Source: a virus. From it: DNA of 31,758 nt. The position numbers and the translations under genes were made by a program. Below are positions 24,476 to 31,717 of this stretch, in pieces (the stretch's first letter is position 1; each line of letters begins with the position of its first letter). Location of the stretch: positions 1 to 31,758 of IMG/VR virus record IMGVR_UViG_3300030012_003928; one strand, given 5' to 3'. Below the pieces are notes generated by a model, which saw only the letters and a list, made by a program, of their open reading frames with translations, was not told where the DNA came from and searched no databases.

Positions 24476-24750
24476 AAATTGAGTGCAGAGGGTGGTCAAC
24501 CCAATACCGCAACAAACGATATTTCCAATATTTAAGCATGGCAATTTTGCAAGGTGAATCACAGATTCCGATTAAACTGTTTCAAATATTTTTGGACACC
24601 ATTGATCAATGTCCAATCCAACGAAAAGCAAAATCACTTGCTGACAGCCATGTTCATTGTGCGCGTGAAATCTTAAAAAATGCGACTAAGGAACAAAAAC
24701 AAATGATGCTTGAGGGAATGACTTTAAAGGCAAGCGAATTACTAAGATGA
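24472..24750 (+). CDS. Hypothetical early protein
   Basis: 92 aa from the coupled GTG at 24472; an ATG at 24538 (MAILQGESQIPIK) would give 70 aa. Helical throughout the second half (AKSLADSHVHCAREILKN, then EQKQMMLEGMTLKASELL). Not recognised. It overlaps the replication initiator-like gene by ATGA, and a TGGACA...TGTCCA dyad (24593-24615), related to the iterons in that gene, lies inside it. A role in replication is possible by association only. Confidence 0.6.
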   Translation: MKIECRGWSTQYRNKRYFQYLSMAILQGESQIPIKLFQIFLDTIDQCPIQRKAKSLADSHVHCAREILKNATKEQKQMMLEGMTLKASELLR

Positions 24751-25153
24751 ATTGGATTAAGGTGCAAACAAATTTAAGAACAAGTCCAAAACTTGTCCGC
24801 ATTTCGTCCGCGTTAAAATGGACACCTGTCCAAAGTCTAGGGGCTGTTGTGCATTCATGGATGATAGCCGATGAGCATGCAACGGAAACAGGCTTGCTCG
24901 AAGGATTAACGTTTTTTGATTTAGATGCAATGGTTGCATGTCCTGGTTTAGCTGAATCAATGGCCAGTGTTGGATGGTTAAAAGAAACAACTAAGGGTGT
25001 GCAATTCGTTAATTATGAGGAACATAATGGATCAACGGCAAAATCAAGAGCGCGTGAACAAAAGAGAAAAGCAGCGTCCCGAAAGTGTCCGCCAAAAAGC
25101 GGACAAAAAGCAGACACGACGCGGACTAGAGAAAAGAAGAGAAGAGAAGAAAA
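24593..25153. other. Candidate replication origin: TGTCC iterons and purine run
   Basis: TGTCC/GGACA-type elements recur: TGGACA 24593, TGTCCA 24610, TGTCCGC 24794, CGTCCGC 24805, TGGACA-CC-TGTCCA 24819-24832, TGTCCGC-N6-GCGGACA 25086-25105 (7-bp arms), GCGGACT 25121. A 26-base all-purine run (25128-25153) and A/T-rich DNA follow at once. The order of iterons then strand-asymmetric DNA inside an initiator gene resembles the lambda origin in gene O. Confidence 0.5.
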
Positions 25154-25637
25154 GAATATAACAACAACACAGATTACTAAGAGCGAAAGAGAATTAGGTG
25201 TTGGTGTTGTGGATCAAGTTAATTTGGAAAAAAAAGAATTGGCAAATTTTGTTAATCGGACGGCGCAAAAATTAGCCGATGCCTATGATTCAAAAGCGGA
25301 ATGGATTAGCTCAGAGGCCAAGCGCACTTTTTACATTGAGCAAAAGACCATGAATTTTACTGATTCGGATGTTGATAATGCGGTTTATTTTATTAAACGA
25401 CATCGCGCAGGAAAAATCGGAATCAAAGAGCCGAGGATTGCACAGGACGCGCAATCTGCATTGGCCGGACTAGGTAAGCTCATTCAAAGAGCGGTCGCAT
25501 TTAAGGCATCAAATAAGCCAAAAAAATTACCAGAAGAAAAAACGTACGTGGCACCGCAACCGGAGGAAATCACAGATGAAGAAAGAGCGGCCAATTTAGC
25601 CATGTTAAAAAATTTAACTGAACAAATAACCAAGTAA
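24747..25637 (+). CDS. Putative replication initiator (O-like, wHTH N-terminus)
   Basis: 296 aa. Residues about 1-95 (MNWIKVQTNLRTSPKLVRIS, then LGAVVHSWMIADEHATETG and VGWLKETTKGVQFVNYEEHNG) match the N-terminal winged-helix domain of phage replisome organisers. A strongly basic linker follows (about 98-140, many Lys, Arg and Ser). The C-terminal domain (about 160-270) is helical with AYDSKAEWISSEAKRTF and may contact the host helicase or its loader. No helicase or polymerase gene is present, so it should recruit host machinery. The gene contains the TGTCC iterons. Coupled to the preceding gene by ATGA. Confidence 0.65.
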   Translation: MNWIKVQTNLRTSPKLVRISSALKWTPVQSLGAVVHSWMIADEHATETGLLEGLTFFDLDAMVACPGLAESMASVGWLKETTKGVQFVNYEEHNGSTAKSRAREQKRKAASRKCPPKSGQKADTTRTREKKRREEKNITTTQITKSERELGVGVVDQVNLEKKELANFVNRTAQKLADAYDSKAEWISSEAKRTFYIEQKTMNFTDSDVDNAVYFIKRHRAGKIGIKEPRIAQDAQSALAGLGKLIQRAVAFKASNKPKKLPEEKTYVAPQPEEITDEERAANLAMLKNLTEQITK

Positions 25638-25642
25638 AAAAA

Positions 25643-25957
25643 ATGATAAAGCAATTAGAAATGTATCCGTTTGGTGCCGGTTTTAAAGAAATTGCCGGGG
25701 CCAGTAAAGAAAACGCCAAAAAACAAAACAAAGAATTAAACAACAAACGACGAATGATGGCGTTGCGTTTGTTTAAATTGCATCCTAACGGACTAACAAG
25801 CGATGAAGTCGCGGATTTAATGAATGATAACATTTTAGCCATTCGACCACGCGTTTCAGAATTGCGAGCGCAAGACAAAATTGAATCAACTGGACAAAGA
25901 CGCAAATCAGCAAATGGCAATGGTGCAACCGTATGGAGGATAAAAAATGGAATCTAA
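25643..25957 (+). CDS. Winged-helix DNA-binding protein
   Basis: 104 aa. The core RMMALRLFKLHPNGLTSDEVADLMN and IRPRVSELRAQDKIESTG, with ATVWRI at the end, is a typical wHTH: helix, positioning helix, recognition helix (RPRVSELRAQ), two-stranded wing. Such small phage proteins sit beside initiators and exonucleases and may regulate early transcription or assist replication. It starts six bases after the initiator stop and overlaps the next gene by 11 bases. Confidence 0.7.
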   Translation: MIKQLEMYPFGAGFKEIAGASKENAKKQNKELNNKRRMMALRLFKLHPNGLTSDEVADLMNDNILAIRPRVSELRAQDKIESTGQRRKSANGNGATVWRIKNGI

Positions 25958-26198
25958 TTTTAAATATCAAATTGATGTTTTTAAAATCTTTAAAGAAGAG
26001 CATCAACATTACGTTTCTTTGACACAAGGCAAAGACCGACTTGAAAAAAGGTATGATCAATTTGTCCGACTGTTTGCTGATCAACTGCGTGTTGAAATTA
26101 TTAAGCAACGTAAAAACAAAGTAAGAAACATTTGCCGATCCTATTTGGAGCTTCTTTGGCAATTAAACATTGCCGGTTTTAATTTTATTAACAAATAA
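25947..26198 (+). CDS. Small hypothetical early protein
   Basis: 83 aa, basic and helical (YVSLTQGKDRLEKRYDQF, then LRVEIIKQRKNKVRNICRSY). Overlaps the preceding wHTH gene by 11 bases, so it is likely translated from the same message. Not recognised. No membrane segment or metal-binding motif is visible. Confidence 0.6.
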   Translation: MESNFKYQIDVFKIFKEEHQHYVSLTQGKDRLEKRYDQFVRLFADQLRVEIIKQRKNKVRNICRSYLELLWQLNIAGFNFINK

Positions 26199-26213
26199 CA
26201 AAAACAATATTAA

Positions 26214-26495
26214 ATGAGCAAAACAACATTCGATGTCGTCGCCACAATTGGCAGTTACACGACGCCAGAGGGAGAAGAAAAAAAGCGATACCAGAATTGT
26301 GGATACGCAACAAAAAATGAGGATGGTCAAATTGGAATAAAATTAAACGCAGCACCCTTATCACCTGATTGGAATGGTTGGTTAAATCTTTATCCAAAAA
26401 ACAACATTCAAAATTCCAAGCCACGTCAGCAACCGCCACAACAACAGGCACCGCCACAACAAAATTTTCAAGACGACGACGATATTCCTTTTTAA
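26214..26495 (+). CDS. Mini SSB-like protein with SSB C-terminal tip
   Basis: 93 aa. Residues 1-65 form a compact beta domain (TFDVVATIGSYTTPEGEEK, GYATKNEDGQIGIKLNAAP, WNGWLNLYP). Residues 70-84 are a Pro/Gln linker. The protein ends FQDDDDIPF, nearly the same as the acidic tip of bacterial SSB (DFDDDIPF), which recruits SSB-interacting proteins. The core is far smaller than the usual SSB OB-fold (about 110 residues). Likely a phage ssDNA-binding or recombination accessory protein that hijacks host SSB partners. It is followed by an OB-like protein and an exonuclease, supporting a recombination role. Confidence 0.75.
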   Translation: MSKTTFDVVATIGSYTTPEGEEKKRYQNCGYATKNEDGQIGIKLNAAPLSPDWNGWLNLYPKNNIQNSKPRQQPPQQQAPPQQNFQDDDDIPF

Positions 26496-26498
26496 AAT

Positions 26499-26912
26499 AT
26501 GAAAGCATTACAAGAAAAAGACAGCCAGTTTATTTATGCCGACGATTTAATTATTAACGGCGTTTGGTCAGAGGTAACAACAACCATTGCTGAAGTAATT
26601 CCGCCGGGCGGATTAACTTATGCCAACAAACGAACATCAACAAAGTTTGCACTTAAATTTGAAGGCAAAGGCAAGCATTGGGAAATGCCGACCACACAAT
26701 TCAGATTAATTAAAATGGGATTAGGTCGCGATCTTAAAAAATGGGTAGGTCAAAAAATTACTTTGTACCCGGCTTTTGGAAAAACGCCATTTGGACAAGG
26801 CCCATTTATTAGATGCCGGCCATTGTGTCCAATGTATCAAATACCGGGAGGCATTCAGCAACACATGGGAAAAGATTTAACCAACAAAAAAATAGGACAA
26901 GAAAATGAATAA
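26499..26912 (+). CDS. Phage OB-like protein of recombination cluster
   Basis: 137 aa. KFALKFEGKGKHWEMPTTQF and WVGQKITLYPAFG are the landmarks of a small phage family often found beside RecT/Erf and exonuclease genes (YADDL near the start, F-E-G-K in the middle, W-x-G-x-K-I-T-L-Y-P, then an I-R-C-R-P ending). The residues suggest a beta-barrel that may bind nucleic acid. It lies between the SSB-tailed protein and the exonuclease, overlapping the latter by 8 bases. Its biochemical role is not established. Confidence 0.6.
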   Translation: MKALQEKDSQFIYADDLIINGVWSEVTTTIAEVIPPGGLTYANKRTSTKFALKFEGKGKHWEMPTTQFRLIKMGLGRDLKKWVGQKITLYPAFGKTPFGQGPFIRCRPLCPMYQIPGGIQQHMGKDLTNKKIGQENE

Positions 26913-27888
26913 AATTGAAAGGGGATTGCCCTTTAAACAATATCAAAATTATCGCAACACTGATTTGCGATTGCCAAACTTAAATGGCTTGGTTATTAAC
27001 TCTTCATCATTATCAGATATTGATGATGACAAAAAAGACGCAGGATCAGCAGCGCGGTTTTATTACAACCATGTACTTGAAAAGGGTGAAAAGAAAAAGT
27101 CGTCGCCGGCATTAACTTTTGGACGGGCGTTTCATAGTTATGTGTTAGAGCCGGAAGAGTTTAATGAAGAATATGTAATTGAAGACAAACTTTTGTATGA
27201 TGAAATTTTGTTAAAAGCACAAAAGGAACAAATTGAACAAAAGCGCAAACCATCAGAAAAGTTTTCCAAAAACTTAAGTGCCTGGAAAAATTTCGTGAAG
27301 GAGATCGAGTTTGAAGGCAGTGAATTATTGTCAGATTCAACCATGCAACAAATTGAAAACATGACTCGATCAATCAAGGATCAAAAATTTGCTGTTGATC
27401 CTTATTGTGTCGAAATATTCAATTCACTTAATTATGAGTGTGAGGTTTCTGTTTTTAATGATCTTAATGACGCAACCGGAAAGCCGCTGCCATGCAAAGC
27501 GCGTTTGGATTATGTCGATTCATTGGCTAATAATGGCAATGGTCTAATCGTTGACTTAAAAAGCATTGCTGAATGGTCGCCGGGCAGATCCATTAGCATT
27601 TTTAAATGGTATCGTCAGATGGCATTTTATAAAGACATCGCAATTTCAGCCGGACTAGTCACAGAGGATTGCAAGGCCGGTTGGATTTTTTGCGAAAAGT
27701 CAGCACCCTATGAATCGCATTTTCATGAAGCCGAAGATTGTTTAATTGAACTTGGACGCGCGGAATATCGTTTTTTATTAAATCAAATTCGATTGGCTGC
27801 CGAAACTAATCACTGGCCGGGACATGGAAAAATCACCTATCCGCAATCATTAGAAAAGAAACTTGAGGAGGTGCAACAATTATCATGA
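26905..27888 (+). CDS. RecE/ExoVIII-like PD-(D/E)XK exonuclease
   Basis: 327 aa. Motifs in order: FGRAFHSYVLEPEEF (His77 region), Glu180 in NYECEVSVF, CKARLDYVD (Asp202), IVDLKSIAE (Asp217, Lys219) and WYRQMAFY (the RecB-family Gln/Tyr motif, near 238). This is the PDDEXK_1/RecE C-terminal nuclease type, which degrades one strand from dsDNA ends for single-strand annealing. Length fits a free-standing phage exonuclease. It ends with an ATGA overlap with the excisionase-like gene. No recognisable RecT, Beta or Erf annealase is present. Confidence 0.85.
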   Translation: MNKIERGLPFKQYQNYRNTDLRLPNLNGLVINSSSLSDIDDDKKDAGSAARFYYNHVLEKGEKKKSSPALTFGRAFHSYVLEPEEFNEEYVIEDKLLYDEILLKAQKEQIEQKRKPSEKFSKNLSAWKNFVKEIEFEGSELLSDSTMQQIENMTRSIKDQKFAVDPYCVEIFNSLNYECEVSVFNDLNDATGKPLPCKARLDYVDSLANNGNGLIVDLKSIAEWSPGRSISIFKWYRQMAFYKDIAISAGLVTEDCKAGWIFCEKSAPYESHFHEAEDCLIELGRAEYRFLLNQIRLAAETNHWPGHGKITYPQSLEKKLEEVQQLS

Positions 27889-28073
27889 AACACAAAAGAG
27901 CAGCATACTCATTTAAAGAATTTGGCGAGTTATTCGGCAAATCACACACATGGACATATCGTTTAAATTATCAAAACAAAATTAAAACCATTGACGGATA
28001 CGGTAAAAAATTAGTGCCGGCCTCTGAAGTTGATCGCATCATTAACAGCGCAAAAGATCGTGATGAAAGTTAA
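27885..28073 (+). CDS. Excisionase-like small HTH protein
   Basis: 62 aa. YSFKEFGELFGKSHTWTYRL followed by KIKTIDGYGKKLVPASEVDRII is a MerR/Xis-like winged HTH with a basic wing and a terminal short helix. A GAGGAGGTG purine stretch lies upstream at 27867-27875, one of the better ribosome binding sites here, and the ATG overlaps the exonuclease stop. Xis-type proteins act with the integrase in excision. The integrase gene is about 0.6 kb away on the opposite strand. Confidence 0.65.
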   Translation: MKHKRAAYSFKEFGELFGKSHTWTYRLNYQNKIKTIDGYGKKLVPASEVDRIINSAKDRDES

Positions 28074-28092
28074 TGAAAACAAATGAAATCTT

Positions 28093-28275
28093 ATGAATAA
28101 TAAAACACTAGCGACGTTAAACGCACTTTGTATTATGTTTCCAATGTTTTTAGGAATTGCGGAAGAACTAACCGCAAAACCCATAAACAATCCATTGCTT
28201 ATCGGAGTAGCCGGTTTGTTTATGATTATTTTCGGTTTTTGGATAAGTATTAGATTATACAAAATCGACGATTAA
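28093..28275 (+). CDS. Small two-helix membrane protein
   Basis: 60 aa. Two hydrophobic segments, LATLNALCIMFPMFLGIA and LLIGVAGLFMIIFGFWISI, are separated by a charged loop (EELTAKPINN), and the tail is short and charged (YKIDD). Not recognised. The start is an ATG at 28093 with no Shine-Dalgarno. Small phage membrane proteins near lysogeny modules can be superinfection-exclusion factors, but this is only a possibility. Confidence 0.55.
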   Translation: MNNKTLATLNALCIMFPMFLGIAEELTAKPINNPLLIGVAGLFMIIFGFWISIRLYKIDD

Positions 28276-28307
28276 TTTTTTTGTATTGGTTTTAATAAAT
28301 TTTATTA

Positions 28308-28323
28308 AGGTTTATGCAAACCT
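28308..28323 (+). other. Short hairpin before the QueD-like gene
   Basis: AGGTTT-ATGC-AAACCT, six perfect pairs with a four-base loop, then A/T-rich sequence and the ATG at 28333. It could influence translation or end the preceding transcript. It is not a preQ1 riboswitch fold. Confidence 0.35.
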
Positions 28324-28332
28324 AAAAATTTT

Positions 28333-28683
28333 ATGCAAGTTAAAATATTTAGAGAATTTGAATTTTCGGCGGCTCATTATTTGAATAATGAAAATCACAA
28401 ATCCAGTCGTTTACATGGTCACAATTATAAACTCAAAATTGAAGTAAAGGGTGTGGTAGATGAAAATCGAAAAATGATTGATTTTAGAGAAATAAAAAAA
28501 CAAGTAAAACCAGTTTTAAAAATGGTTGATCATCAAAATTTAAATCAATCTTTAAAAATTGATCCGACGTCGTGCGAAAGTTTATGTATTTGGTTTTATG
28601 CTGCGTTGAAAGATCGTATTTCTGGAATAACTAAAATAGAAATTAGAGTAACAGATAAATGCGGCGCAATATTTGAAGTTTAA
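28333..28683 (+). CDS. QueD/PTPS-like protein with altered active site
   Basis: 116 aa, full length for QueD. Zinc ligands are present: His15 (EFSAAH), His28 and His30 (RLHGHNY). The Asp66-His67 pair (VDHQNLN) is kept, as is DPTSCESLCIW. However, E. coli QueD reads HKCGRLHGH where this protein reads HKSSRLHGH, so the catalytic Cys is Ser24. The Glu of the C-terminal V-K-E-T motif is Val106. QueD makes 6-carboxytetrahydropterin in the preQ0/queuosine and 7-deazaguanine DNA pathway. No other queuosine or deazaguanine gene (FolE, QueE, QueC, DpdA) is in the window. Either a changed reaction or a non-enzymatic role is possible. Its stop overlaps that of the integrase. Confidence 0.85.
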   Translation: MQVKIFREFEFSAAHYLNNENHKSSRLHGHNYKLKIEVKGVVDENRKMIDFREIKKQVKPVLKMVDHQNLNQSLKIDPTSCESLCIWFYAALKDRISGITKIEIRVTDKCGAIFEV

Positions 28684-29798
28684 AAAGAAACTTTAGCCGC
28701 CATTTGTTTTTGATGGCCGCTTAGATTCATGGCATAAACTTTTAAAAGCATTGCACCACCGTCAGAATCACCACGCCAAGCCGCAACGGTTGGAACATCA
28801 ACACCGGCATTTAAACATTTTGTCGTAAAATATTTTCTCATATCTGCGCGTGTTAAACGTGGCGTCATTCCAATGCGATAAGCGGCATTTTCCATTGCTT
28901 TTCTTGGACTTTTAACGGTCACAACCTTATCAGATGGTTTTGCGTCTGGGTACGTCTCTTTAATTTCAAGCAATAGTGCTTTTAGATTGTCGTTCATTGG
29001 CAACTCGCGGCCATCGCCTTGATCTTTAGCCGATTGCTTTTGACGGTCGTTTTTAGTGCCGGTTTCCGGATCGCCTTTAATGTGGACAATTTCGTTTTCA
29101 AAATCAACGTCGGCCCACGTTAATTGATAGGCTTCAGAATCCGGACGCATGCCAGAGTATGCTAACAAACGCACATAATGATCACGTTCCAAACCACCTT
29201 TCTCTTTTTTCATTTCATCAAGCCATTTCTGAAATGTTTCATCGTCAGGCAATTTGATTTTACGGATCACATCAGGAACACGTTTAACGTCAGTAATTGG
29301 TTCAATATAAACACCAAATTTTTCAGCCTCTTTAATAATGTTGCCAAATATGCCCTTGCAACGATTAAACCGTGATGTGGCATAATGGGTTCGCATGTAC
29401 TTAAAAAATGCAAGAATGTGATTTTTGCTAATGTCTTTGAGCTTTTGAGCGTTGGCGTCTTGATGCCAATGCTTTTTGATGTAACCAAGGCATCGTTTTT
29501 CAAACTTTATTGAATTGGGTTTAAGATGCAGACTATTGTCAGCGCGTTCAATCATTTCATCTATAATTGCGCCTAGTGTGCGGCCATGATCACGTTGTGA
29601 GGCTATCTTTTGACCAGTCTCAACACGCTTGATTAATTCGCGTAATTTTGACTTGGCAATTTCTAGTTGATCGGTTTTAAGACTTTTAAAAGTTTGTTTG
29701 CCATCGACCGATATCCGGGCATAATACTTTCCGCTTTGACGCTTATATAAATAATTGTGCCTAGTTTTTATCCATTCAGATTTGTTAGCAGTTTTCAT
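28680..29798 (-). CDS. int: Tyrosine recombinase integrase
   Basis: 372 aa, minus strand. An N-terminal arm-binding-like domain (YLYKRQSGKYYARISVDGKQ) and a helical core-binding domain (about 70-175) are followed by the catalytic domain. Arg218 (YSGMRPD) is box I, Arg321 (ADMRKYF) and Tyr355 (KVYAM) are present, and a candidate Lys lies at 249. The histidines normally at the HxxR position and in the LGH motif are Ala318 and Asp344. The SDGGAM spacing before Tyr and the C-terminal AAKVSF recall integrases from Verrucomicrobiota. It integrates the phage at attP, which lies directly upstream. The P' arm repeats overlap its probable promoter, suggesting autoregulation. Confidence 0.93.
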   Translation of the reverse strand: MKTANKSEWIKTRHNYLYKRQSGKYYARISVDGKQTFKSLKTDQLEIAKSKLRELIKRVETGQKIASQRDHGRTLGAIIDEMIERADNSLHLKPNSIKFEKRCLGYIKKHWHQDANAQKLKDISKNHILAFFKYMRTHYATSRFNRCKGIFGNIIKEAEKFGVYIEPITDVKRVPDVIRKIKLPDDETFQKWLDEMKKEKGGLERDHYVRLLAYSGMRPDSEAYQLTWADVDFENEIVHIKGDPETGTKNDRQKQSAKDQGDGRELPMNDNLKALLLEIKETYPDAKPSDKVVTVKSPRKAMENAAYRIGMTPRLTRADMRKYFTTKCLNAGVDVPTVAAWRGDSDGGAMLLKVYAMNLSGHQKQMAAKVSF

Positions 29799-29835
29799 AA
29801 CTTGTTTGCAAAAGTATTAAAACATAATAAGTCTT

Positions 29836-29856
29836 TAGTATCAAATCCTAGTATCA
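29836..29856 (+). repeat. P' arm repeats (2 x TAGTATCA)
   Basis: Two identical octamers 13 bases apart, 38 bases upstream of the integrase start codon, placed to bind the integrase N-terminal domain. Confidence 0.65.
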
Positions 29857-29910
29857 AAAAAGGTGTCACAACAGATCGATTCTTTATAAGTTCCTTAGAA
29901 TCAATTAATT

Positions 29911-29951
<41 letters not shown>

Positions 29952-30065
29952 AGTATTTGTCATTTGCAATATTTTTTAAACCTTTGCAAGTACATACAAA
30001 ATCAACGACTTACAAAGCGTTTAATTTTTGTTGTTTTGCATACGTTTTCATTGTTTTGACTAAAA

Positions 30066-30096
30066 TAGTATCACTTTAGTATCAGTTTTAGTATCA
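30066..30096 (+). repeat. P arm repeats (3 x TAGTATCA)
   Basis: Three octamers with 11- and 12-base periods, about one helical turn, so that bound integrase subunits would align on one face of the DNA. Confidence 0.65.
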
Positions 30097-30114
30097 GTTT
30101 TTTGCAATACAAGC

Positions 30115-30133
30115 AGAGGACTTACAATCCTCT
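30115..30133 (+). other. Second tRNA anticodon-arm relic (UAC)
   Basis: AGAGGA-CTTACAA-TCCTCT is a perfect 6-bp stem with a 7-base loop in anticodon-arm format, anticodon TAC (Val). Its flank AGCAGAGGACT equals that of the tRNA-Phe core. The rest of a tRNA is missing. Confidence 0.5.
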
Positions 30134-30154
30134 TATCTACCCTATACAAACAAA

Positions 30155-31060
30155 CTAAGCACCAAACTCCACAAGATCATGCTGACGCTCAAAGTTGACG
30201 CGCTTGTGATTTGGTTTTTCATTTTTTCTCCGTCTGCGGTCATAAAAAAATCGCAACCATAAACATCCGACTGGTTTTGGCGGAAAGCCTTTTAAATTTT
30301 CCCAATTAGGACGACCACCGCCATAGTGACGTTTGTACGATGGGATTTGCAAATGCCATTGTATCGGGTGAGTAATGTTTCCTTTATCTGTTACTTTCCG
30401 ACGTTGTATGGGAACTTGCCAAGCCTCATGTGTGTGACCTGATATGACAATATCGGCATCGGTATATACTGCACGTCGGTTTGTTTGAATTACTCCTTTG
30501 GTAACAGGGCCGCCGCCGCCATATCCATGATGATAATCAATTAAATAAGAACAATGTGTTGTGTCTATATCAAAGCGAAGCCTTATGTATCCGGTTATGC
30601 CGCCAACATGTATTTGTGACGCCGGGCATTTAAGTTTTAATTGATCGGCAAAACGTTGTGATATGTTTGTTTCACATCGCTTTGACACACTGGCCTCATG
30701 GTTACCAACAACAAGAAATGCAAAGTTTTCTCCATAGGGTGCAAAGTAGTTTGCCGCATCATCGATAACTTTATCCAGGTAATGATCAACATTATGTTCT
30801 GGTCTAATTCCTGACTTACTACCACGCGGATCATATTTGCCTTGCATAATGCAAAATAAATCACCGTTATCAATAATGATTGCATTGCGTTCTTTAGCTA
30901 ATTTTAAATGCTCAGTTTGTAAAAGTCGGTCAGACTTTGGATTGTCCCAATGACGGTCAGACGTTAACAAAACCCATTGTTCCCAATTTTTTCGAGATTT
31001 ACCTTTGATTCTTATTTCGTGAATATCGTTGTATTTGCATACGGTAAAGTTAGAGGACAT
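30155..31060 (-). CDS. Calcineurin-like metallophosphoesterase
   Basis: 301 aa. The metal-binding motifs are complete and in order: SDRHWD (Asp35, His37), DNGDLF (Asp67), VVGNHE (Asn120, His121), a YHHGYGGGG segment (His177/178) and SGHTHE (Gly208-His211). This is a calcineurin-fold, dinuclear metal phosphoesterase; members cleave phosphodiesters or phosphomonoesters. Phage-borne versions may act on nucleic acid or nucleotides, but the substrate is not evident. The C-terminal 80 residues are basic and aromatic. It is a monocistronic minus-strand gene between attP and the right end, divergent from the next gene, as expected of a cargo gene. Confidence 0.85.
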   Translation of the reverse strand: MSSNFTVCKYNDIHEIRIKGKSRKNWEQWVLLTSDRHWDNPKSDRLLQTEHLKLAKERNAIIIDNGDLFCIMQGKYDPRGSKSGIRPEHNVDHYLDKVIDDAANYFAPYGENFAFLVVGNHEASVSKRCETNISQRFADQLKLKCPASQIHVGGITGYIRLRFDIDTTHCSYLIDYHHGYGGGGPVTKGVIQTNRRAVYTDADIVISGHTHEAWQVPIQRRKVTDKGNITHPIQWHLQIPSYKRHYGGGRPNWENLKGFPPKPVGCLWLRFFYDRRRRKNEKPNHKRVNFERQHDLVEFGA

Positions 31061-31165
31061 TAAAAAATTATAACATTTATTATTTATCCAGATAGACCGG
31101 CAGAATAGTATTGTGTTTTTGTTATATGTGCTAAGTTATAAATGACAATTTGAGGTGTGTTTATT

Positions 31166-31705
31166 ATGCACCAAATACCAACACAAGAAGATGATGGCGC
31201 AATTGTACATCTTGATCCGGATGAGGTTTTAGTATGTGAAGTGTTGGGTCGTATGCGATCAATCAATGCACGAGCCGCAAGGGTGCGTGATGTAAAGATT
31301 GGAAAGCAAAACGGTGAAGAGGCTGATGTGATGGGAATGAAAGCGGAATATGCTTTTGCTAAATTGTTTAACACATTTCCAGATCTAGGACTAACACCGC
31401 GATCTGGCAGTCCTGACGGTGTCATTAGTGGTTACGCTTATGATATCAAAGCGACTCATTACAAAAATGGAAAGCTACTTGCCACAAAAAAAATAAATCA
31501 TAATGTGGATATGTATGTTCTTGCTGTGGTAACTGAACCGCACGTTGTAGACTTTAAAGGATACCTATTTAAAAAAGACTTCATTAAAAAATCAAACCTG
31601 CGCGATTTAGGTTATGGCGAAGGCTATTGTGTAAATCAATGTGACTTAAAAAAGTTTAAAAAATTAAAGAAGATAACGATGCAAAATGACCGAAATAATG
31701 ATTAA
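31166..31705 (+). CDS. PD-(D/E)XK nuclease-like protein
   Basis: 179 aa from ATG 31166, chosen because GAGGTG (31152-31157) sits eight bases upstream; a GTG at 31157 would add three residues. GMKAEYAFAKLFN supplies a helix with the first Glu, SGSPDGVI the PD motif, and YAYDIKATHYKNGKLL the D-x-K-like pair (D-I-K). This is the usual E...PD...(D/E)xK arrangement of restriction-like nucleases. It could be a resolvase, a defence nuclease or a DNA-end processing enzyme. It is the last gene before the right end and is divergent from the phosphoesterase. An A/T-rich gap (31061-31165) between them must hold both promoters. Confidence 0.6.
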   Translation: MHQIPTQEDDGAIVHLDPDEVLVCEVLGRMRSINARAARVRDVKIGKQNGEEADVMGMKAEYAFAKLFNTFPDLGLTPRSGSPDGVISGYAYDIKATHYKNGKLLATKKINHNVDMYVLAVVTEPHVVDFKGYLFKKDFIKKSNLRDLGYGEGYCVNQCDLKKFKKLKKITMQNDRNND

Positions 31706-31717
31706 TATTTGTGTAAG

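Noticed and set aside
28308-28332. Possible preQ1 riboswitch before the QueD-like gene
   Set aside because: The hairpin loop has only four bases. The class I pattern needs a longer C-rich loop pairing with an A-rich tail, so the required pseudoknot cannot form.
31069-31140. TATAAC and GTTATA words in the divergent gap as further CopG operators
   Set aside because: Single hexamers in A/T-rich DNA without the 5-base dyad spacing seen at 23384-23400; too weak to call.
31084-31425. 113-codon minus-strand ORF at the right end
   Set aside because: It overlaps the PD-(D/E)XK-like gene, which has a good SD and a recognisable motif series. The antisense product shows no domain.
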